From Nocardia sp. NRRL S-836 (lineage in GTDB: Bacteria > Actinomycetota > Actinomycetes > Mycobacteriales > Pseudonocardiaceae): a DNA stretch of 64,000 nt. Where the stretch lies: assembly GCF_001279525.1 (NCBI RefSeq), contig NZ_LGDY01000115.1, forward strand, positions 10,129 to 74,128, given 5' to 3'. The position numbers and the translations under genes were made by a program. The notes under the pieces are model-generated. The model saw only the letters and a program-made list of their open reading frames with translations. It was not told the DNA's origin and made no database searches. Positions 59,210-64,000 of the stretch are shown piece by piece. The stretch's first letter is position 1, and the number at the start of each line of letters is the position of its first letter.

Positions 59210-61807
59210 ATGGTGACGACGGGGGACTGGTTCGTCAGCGAGGAACAGACCAGCGGCCTGGACTTCCACGGCGCGGTCGAGCTGGTGACGTTGCTGGACC
59301 GGCTGTCGCGGCGCCCGCGCTGGCCCGCGCGTGACGTGCCGCTGCCGATCCTGCTGCTGCACCGCCCGCCCGGCGAGGCCAGCCCGCTCGAAGCGCTCGC
59401 GACCAGGCCGGAGACCGGGCGGGGCAAACGGATCGCGTGCGCGCGGGTCAGCGGTGCGGAACCGGCGTCACGCGAGTCGGAACGCCACGTCCTCGATGAC
59501 GCGGTCGGCCAGCTCGCCGGCAAGGTGCGCGGCGCGGCCCGGCTGCGGTTCCCCCACTACGCGCTGGTCGGGTGGCTGCTGGAGCTGACGCTGCCGGCCG
59601 ACCTCGACGCCGAGGACGAGGAGCGCTACATCGCCCGCGCGTTCCGCGCCCACGTCCGCGGCCGCCTGCGGATGGCCACCGGGCCGGACGGCGCGCAGGA
59701 CCTGGCCCAGGACTTCCCGTGGTGGATCCGGCTGGTCATCACCCTGGCGCCGCGGCTGGGGCTGGTGCTCACGGCGCTGCTGTGGCGGCCGGCGAACTGG
59801 GTGGGGGAGCAGCACGTCGGCGGCAGGTCGCGGCGCGGGCTCTACCGCCTCGCGCGCGCGTTCGTGAAGGAACGCCTGGCCGAACGGCACGCGAACGAGG
59901 TCGGTGACCTGCTGGTGCGCGCGTTCCTGGAGGACCTGCGGCGCTCGCACCGGCGGTGGTCGGTGTGGGGGACGGGCCGGCGGCGGACCGGGTACCCGTG
60001 GCTGCTGGTCGACGACGTCGCCGAGGGCAACACCGGGCGGTGGCTGCTCGACGCGATCGGCCGCGCCCGCAGCACCGTCCAGGGTGGACAGTCGTGGCGG
60101 GTGAACCCGCTGGACCGTCCCGATCCGCTGCTGGTGGTCGCGGCCACCGAGTCCGCGGAGGTGCCGAAGACGCACGCGGCCAACGTGGCCGCGGGCTACC
60201 GGACGTGGCTGAGCAGGCTCGCCCGGTCCGACAACTGGGTGCTGGAGCTGCAGACCGACCCGTCCGCCCCGGCGCACGGCGTGGTCGGCAAGCTGTCCGA
60301 GCTGCGGCCGATGTGGTTGCGCCGGGCCGTGGCCGCGCCGCTCGTGGTGGCGTTGCTCGCGGTCCTGGTGGCCGCGGTGCCGTTCGCGAACCACGCCCGG
60401 TGCGAGCCGTGGTGGTCACCGTCGCTGCGCACACCGCTGGAACGCGTCGGCGACGAGTGCATCGGCGTGTCAGCGGACCCGCTGCGCCACTTCGTGCCGC
60501 CGTCCGTGCCGGAGGAGGTGCGGCCCGCGCTGCAGGACGTCTACCGCCGGATCATGGCCGAGAACGACAAGGCGGCGACCCGGCCGGACGCGATCACGAT
60601 CGTGTTCCTCAGCGTGCTGACCCCGAGCACCGCCAACAGCTACGCGGCGCTGGTCGAGGAGCTGCGCGGCGTGTGGGTGGCGCAGCGGACCAGCGACGTG
60701 CCGATCAGGATGTTGCTGGCCAACGGCGGTGAGGGACCGGGCGGCCGTGGCCTCGCCTCGGGCGACATCGCGGCGGACAAGATCATCGAACTCGCGGCGC
60801 GCGACCGCAGCGTGGTCGCGGTGACCGGGCTGTCGATCAGCACGGACACCGCGAAGTCGGTGGTGAAGCGGCTGGGCAGCAACGCGTTGCCGGTCATCGG
60901 CTCGCTCACCTCCGCCGACGACATGGCGGCGATCAACGAGTACTACTACCAGATCGGCCCCAACAACCTGCGCGAAGCCGCCGTGGCCGCGTTCTACGCC
61001 AAGCGCCGGCTGGGCGTGTCGAACGTGGCGATCTTCTACTCGGGCGACCCGACCGACCGCTACAGCCAGAACCTCGCCGACGACGCGAAGACCGCGTTCG
61101 CGTTGCTGGGCATCGCGATCGACCAGTACAAGTCCTACCGGGTGGCCAACGACGACGAGGGCCTCGCGCCGGCGAGCCTCGGCCAGGGCGCCTGCCCGTC
61201 CGGTGCGAAACCCGGCTACGCCGTCTTCTACGCCGGCCGCGCCCAGTTCCTCGCGGAGTTCCTGCGCGGCATGAACAGCAAGTGCCAGGGCAGCACACCA
61301 CCGGTCATCGCGAGCGACTCGTCGACCCGGTTCATCCTCGAAGGCACGATGGCGCAGTTCCCCAACGTGCAGCTGGACTACGTGTCGTTCGCGAGCCCCG
61401 CCGCGTGGGCCGACTGCGCCAGGGTGCCGTTCTACAAGAACTACCTCGACGTGTTCGGCCAGACGTGCCAGCAGCTGGGCGACGGCCGGTCCGCCGCCTC
61501 CTACGACGCCATGCAGGTGCTGTCCGAGGGCATCCGGCAGGTCCGGCGCACCGATCCGGGCGCGCGGGTGCGGGAGGGGCTGCTCGCGGGCATCGGCAGC
61601 ATCCGCCCCGACAACGCGATCCAGGGGGCCACCGGCAAGATCGGGTTCGGGGCCGCCACCCGGTTGCCGGTGGACAAGGCCGTGCTGGTGTTGCGCGCCA
61701 ACACCGACCGGACCTCGACCCCCGTGCTGCTGTGCGGCGAGCTGCCGTTCCGCGCCGACCTCGCCGCGGGCCTCGAACCGGACGGCGGCTGCCCGCGCGA
61801 CCCGTAG
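59210..61807 (+). CDS. Membrane-spanning protein with extracellular ligand-binding domain
   Basis: 865 residues; ATG follows GGGGGAGA. Residues 1-370 are a cytoplasmic region with an NTPase-like flavour: PLPILLLHRPPGEASPLEAL lacks a GKS/T loop, and YPWLLVDDV resembles a Walker B strand. One TM helix (LVVALLAVLVAAVPFANHA, about 373-395) leads to an outside part with a type-I periplasmic-binding-protein fold (TIVFLSVLTPSTANSYAALV, SVVAVTGLSISTDTAKSVV, YYYQIGPNNLREAAVAAFYA, IRPDNAIQGATGKIGF). It may be a one-protein receptor that reports a small ligand to a degenerate NTPase. Function unknown. Confidence 0.78.
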   Translation: MVTTGDWFVSEEQTSGLDFHGAVELVTLLDRLSRRPRWPARDVPLPILLLHRPPGEASPLEALATRPETGRGKRIACARVSGAEPASRESERHVLDDAVGQLAGKVRGAARLRFPHYALVGWLLELTLPADLDAEDEERYIARAFRAHVRGRLRMATGPDGAQDLAQDFPWWIRLVITLAPRLGLVLTALLWRPANWVGEQHVGGRSRRGLYRLARAFVKERLAERHANEVGDLLVRAFLEDLRRSHRRWSVWGTGRRRTGYPWLLVDDVAEGNTGRWLLDAIGRARSTVQGGQSWRVNPLDRPDPLLVVAATESAEVPKTHAANVAAGYRTWLSRLARSDNWVLELQTDPSAPAHGVVGKLSELRPMWLRRAVAAPLVVALLAVLVAAVPFANHARCEPWWSPSLRTPLERVGDECIGVSADPLRHFVPPSVPEEVRPALQDVYRRIMAENDKAATRPDAITIVFLSVLTPSTANSYAALVEELRGVWVAQRTSDVPIRMLLANGGEGPGGRGLASGDIAADKIIELAARDRSVVAVTGLSISTDTAKSVVKRLGSNALPVIGSLTSADDMAAINEYYYQIGPNNLREAAVAAFYAKRRLGVSNVAIFYSGDPTDRYSQNLADDAKTAFALLGIAIDQYKSYRVANDDEGLAPASLGQGACPSGAKPGYAVFYAGRAQFLAEFLRGMNSKCQGSTPPVIASDSSTRFILEGTMAQFPNVQLDYVSFASPAAWADCARVPFYKNYLDVFGQTCQQLGDGRSAASYDAMQVLSEGIRQVRRTDPGARVREGLLAGIGSIRPDNAIQGATGKIGFGAATRLPVDKAVLVLRANTDRTSTPVLLCGELPFRADLAAGLEPDGGCPRDP

Positions 61808-61808
61808 T

Positions 61809-61839
61809 GCCGTGGCCCGGGGACGTCCCGGGCCACGGC
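61809..61839. terminator. Bidirectional terminator between receptor gene and trmO
   Basis: A perfect 13-bp stem (61809-61821 with 61827-61839) around GACGT lies between two convergent stop codons. Confidence 0.8.
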
Positions 61840-61847
61840 GCGGGGGA

Positions 61848-62243
61848 CTAGCGTTCGCCGGCCAGGACGGGCTTCACGTCGACCACCGGTGTGCCGTCGA
61901 TCGCCTCGAGCCCGGCGACCTGGAACCTCTGGCCGTCGACGGAGAGGATCCGCACCCGGTGCAGGCCGATCGGGTTCGGCCGGTCCGGCGACCGCGTGCT
62001 GAACACACCGGTCTCGGGCCGGTCCTGGTCGTCACGCGGGTGCACGGCGAGGACCGCGCGGTCGGCCTTGTCCAGCCAGGTCAGCAGCAGCACCTCCTGG
62101 CCGGCCCGCAGCTCCGTCATCGCCCGCGCGTACTGGGGCACGACGACGACCCACGCGTCCGGCGCGCCCTCGTCACCCTGCCTGGGTGCGGTGGAGCGGT
62201 CGGTGAGCGGTGACTCGACGTGCCCGATCGGGAACAGGTTCAT
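61848..62243 (-). CDS. trmO: tRNA (N6-threonylcarbamoyl-A37) methyltransferase TrmO
   Basis: 131-residue TsaA/TrmO-fold protein. [14 protein letters not shown] and [20 protein letters not shown] are the TrmO signature; PVVDVKPVL ends the fold. It methylates t6A37 of tRNA-Thr using SAM. Shorter than E. coli TrmO (235), as the C-terminal domain is absent, which is normal for many bacteria. Its ATG overlaps the SelO stop. Confidence 0.85.
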   Translation of the reverse strand: MNLFPIGHVESPLTDRSTAPRQGDEGAPDAWVVVVPQYARAMTELRAGQEVLLLTWLDKADRAVLAVHPRDDQDRPETGVFSTRSPDRPNPIGLHRVRILSVDGQRFQVAGLEAIDGTPVVDVKPVLAGER

Positions 62244-63619
62244 GTGCCACAGAATGTCCGGTAGCTCTCGCTGAAGTCGCGCGGGGCCGGTTCCGCGTAG
62301 TGGTCCAGGCCTTCGCGCTGCTCGTACGGCCGGCGCACCGCGTCGAGCAGCCGTTCGAACGGGCCGAGGTCGCCGCCGGTCGCGGCCGCGAGCGCCTCCT
62401 CCACGAGGTGGTTGCGCGGCACGTACACCGGGTTGACCTCCGCCATCGCGGCGGTGTCCGGCCCGAGCTCGCGCCACCGCGCCAGCCACTCGTCGGCACC
62501 CGCGAGGTCGAGGACGAGGTCGCGCGGGTTGCCGCGGGTGAGGTGGTGGAAGAACGACGTGTAGTCGACGTGGTTCTCGTGCAACAGCTTGAGCAGGTCC
62601 TGCACGAGCTGCTCGTCGCCGACACCGCCCAGCTTGGCCCGCATGCCCTCGTGCCATGCGGCCAGGTAGAGCCCCTCGAACTCCTCCAGCACCGCGACGG
62701 CCTTCTTGACCGCCTGATCCTCGTCCGCGTCGAAGAGCGGCAGCAACGCCTCCGCCAGCCGCGCCAGGTTCCACTGCCCGATACCCGGCTGGTTGCCGTA
62801 CGCGTAACGGCCGCAGTGGTCGATCGAGCTGTACACCGTCGCCGGGTCGTACGCCTCCATGAACGCACACGGCCCGTAGTCGATCGTCTCGCCGGAGATC
62901 GTCATGTTGTCGGTGTTCATGACACCGTGGATGAACCCGATGTGCATCCACTGCGCGATGAGCGCCGCCTGCTTGCGCACCACGGCCCGGTAGAACTCCA
63001 GGTAGTCGAGGCCGGGGTAGTGGCGCGCGATCGCGTGGTCCGCCAGCCGCCGCAGCAGGTCCAGGTCACCGGTGTTGCGCGCGTACTGGAAACTCCCGAC
63101 CCGCAGGTGACTCGCCGCGACGCGGGCCAGCACCGCACCCGGCAACGGCGTCTCCCGGTGCACCGTCGCGCCGGTGGCCACAACCGCGAGCGACCGGGTC
63201 GTCGGAACCCCCAGCGCGTACATCGCCTCGCTGATCACGTACTCGCGCAACATCGGCCCAACCGCAGCCAACCCGTCCCCACCACGCGCGAACGGCGTCC
63301 GCCCGGACCCCTTGAGGTGCAGGTCGCGCACCTGCCCACCGGCGTCGATCTCCCCGAGCAGCAACGCCCTGCCGTCACCCAGCCTGGGCGAGTAGCCGCC
63401 GAACTGGTGCCCCGCATAGGCCTGGGCGACACCCCGCACCCCGCTGCCGACGAGGAACCCCAGCCCGTCACCGCGCAGCCAGGCGGGATCGAGGCCGAGT
63501 TCGCGGGCCAGCGGCTCGTTGAGGGCGAGCAGCGCCGGTGACGGGACCTCCGCCGCCTCCCAGGCGACGGCCATCTCCGGGACCGCGGTGGCGAACTGGT
63601 TGCCGAGACTGGTGCTCAC
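62240..63619 (-). CDS. selO: SelO-family protein adenylyltransferase (YdiU)
   Basis: 459 residues from GTG 63619. A pseudokinase-fold enzyme that AMPylates proteins. [59 protein letters not shown] with the metal-binding Asn/Asp, and [20 protein letters not shown] are diagnostic. The conserved C-terminal selenocysteine/Cys position appears as FCGT at the very end. Coupled to trmO. Members act in oxidative stress. Confidence 0.9.
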   Translation of the reverse strand: MSTSLGNQFATAVPEMAVAWEAAEVPSPALLALNEPLARELGLDPAWLRGDGLGFLVGSGVRGVAQAYAGHQFGGYSPRLGDGRALLLGEIDAGGQVRDLHLKGSGRTPFARGGDGLAAVGPMLREYVISEAMYALGVPTTRSLAVVATGATVHRETPLPGAVLARVAASHLRVGSFQYARNTGDLDLLRRLADHAIARHYPGLDYLEFYRAVVRKQAALIAQWMHIGFIHGVMNTDNMTISGETIDYGPCAFMEAYDPATVYSSIDHCGRYAYGNQPGIGQWNLARLAEALLPLFDADEDQAVKKAVAVLEEFEGLYLAAWHEGMRAKLGGVGDEQLVQDLLKLLHENHVDYTSFFHHLTRGNPRDLVLDLAGADEWLARWRELGPDTAAMAEVNPVYVPRNHLVEEALAAATGGDLGPFERLLDAVRRPYEQREGLDHYAEPAPRDFSESYRTFCGT

Positions 63620-64000
63620 GTCTTCCACGGTACGGGGGTGCCCGGCCACCCGCGTTCCACGCCTGGCACCACGGGGCGGGATCACAGCCGCCTTGCCTCG
63701 ACGCGCCGCGCGGGGGCGTGCCGTGCACCGCAGCGGCGTGCACGGGCTGGGCGCCATCGCGGCCCGCGTGGAGGCGCCACCCCCGCGCCGTCGCCGCCCG
63801 CGTGGAGGCGCCCCCATGCCGCCGCAGCCCGTGCTCCAGCAGCCCGTGCTGCGGCGGCACGGCGCACGCGGCGCGCCACTGCTGCCGACACTGCAGCAGC
63901 TCGCGCAAACCCACAGGCCCACCGCCATGGCCTGTGTGGGCGCCCCGCAGAGCCGCAGCCGACACCGCTGGCCCGCGTGCCGAACCGGCCTCGCTCTGTC
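63620..64000. other. Right-edge region without a convincing gene, with short repeats
   Basis: About 380 bp before the window end. It holds a 17-bp direct repeat (63762-63778 and 63796-63812, GCCCGCGTGGAGGCGCC, 34-bp period), an inverted repeat CCGTGCAC/GTGCACGG near 63720-63745, and a hairpin CCCACAGGCC/GGCCTGTGTGGG at 63910-63940. Open frames here have no ribosome site and no family. Confidence 0.4.

Overview
The window is about 70% GC with coding regions that strongly favour G/C at third codon positions, many GTG starts, many 1-4 base start/stop overlaps and several leaderless-type promoters. Together with the gene families present (HTH-STAND-WD40 proteins, CGNR zinc-finger regulator, DUF6223-like protein, sigma-B-type promoters), this points to an actinomycete, most likely of the Pseudonocardiaceae (Lentzea, Saccharothrix or Actinosynnema type). 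The genus is an inference. No rRNA, tRNA or CRISPR was recognised.

Layout. 0-9 kb: the start of a secreted protein, an MgtC-type membrane protein, a large STAND ATPase, a PatB/MalY C-S lyase with a DinB-type partner, a CGNR regulator, an NAD kinase and a lower-GC methyltransferase. 9-16.5 kb: an HTH-STAND-WD40 protein and a second STAND/TPR protein flanking a 76-residue acidic protein. 16.5-22.3 kb: NAD-dependent DNA ligase, an IS481 transposase relic, a GNAT acetyltransferase, a NarL-type two-component pair and a small membrane protein. 22.3-26.8 kb: xylose catabolism (xylA, xylB, a ROK repressor) with a palindromic operator in front of xylA and a roughly 780-bp degenerate array of 18-bp repeats between xylB and the repressor gene. 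26.8-32.3 kb: an EF-G paralogue preceded by a 27-codon ORF, an EEP-family hydrolase, a secreted protein under a DasR-like operator, and a scarred locus in which an IS5-type relic and an orphan gene lie beside a GH92 mannosidase 3' end. 32.3-37.6 kb: a third STAND protein, a molybdopterin oxidoreductase and a small helical partner.

37.8-54.3 kb is the dominant block, a glycan locus. An alcohol dehydrogenase overlaps a UDP-xylose synthase, followed by a carbamoyltransferase, a GT2, a GT9, and UDP-glucose dehydrogenase. After an aldehyde dehydrogenase and a ChaB protein come an epimerase-like protein, GmhB, a second GT9, two GT4-like enzymes, GmhA, HldE, an SDR and a PAP2 phosphatase. The genes encode routes to UDP-glucuronate/UDP-xylose and to ADP-D-glycero-beta-D-manno-heptose with the transferases to use them, in what appears to be a Gram-positive; no HldD epimerase is evident.

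54.3-59.1 kb: a P450-SDR-flavodoxin operon, and small stress-type genes (Rho_N-like protein, membrane protein, hemerythrin, proline-rich protein), several with sigma-B-like GGGTAT/GGGTAG promoters. 59.2-64 kb: a membrane-spanning protein with an extracellular ligand-binding domain, TrmO, SelO, and a repetitive 3' edge without a convincing gene.

Three of the STAND-type proteins begin with the same short (V/L/A)-Q-(V/T)-G plus G-rich motif, which resembles prokaryotic amyloid signalling motifs.
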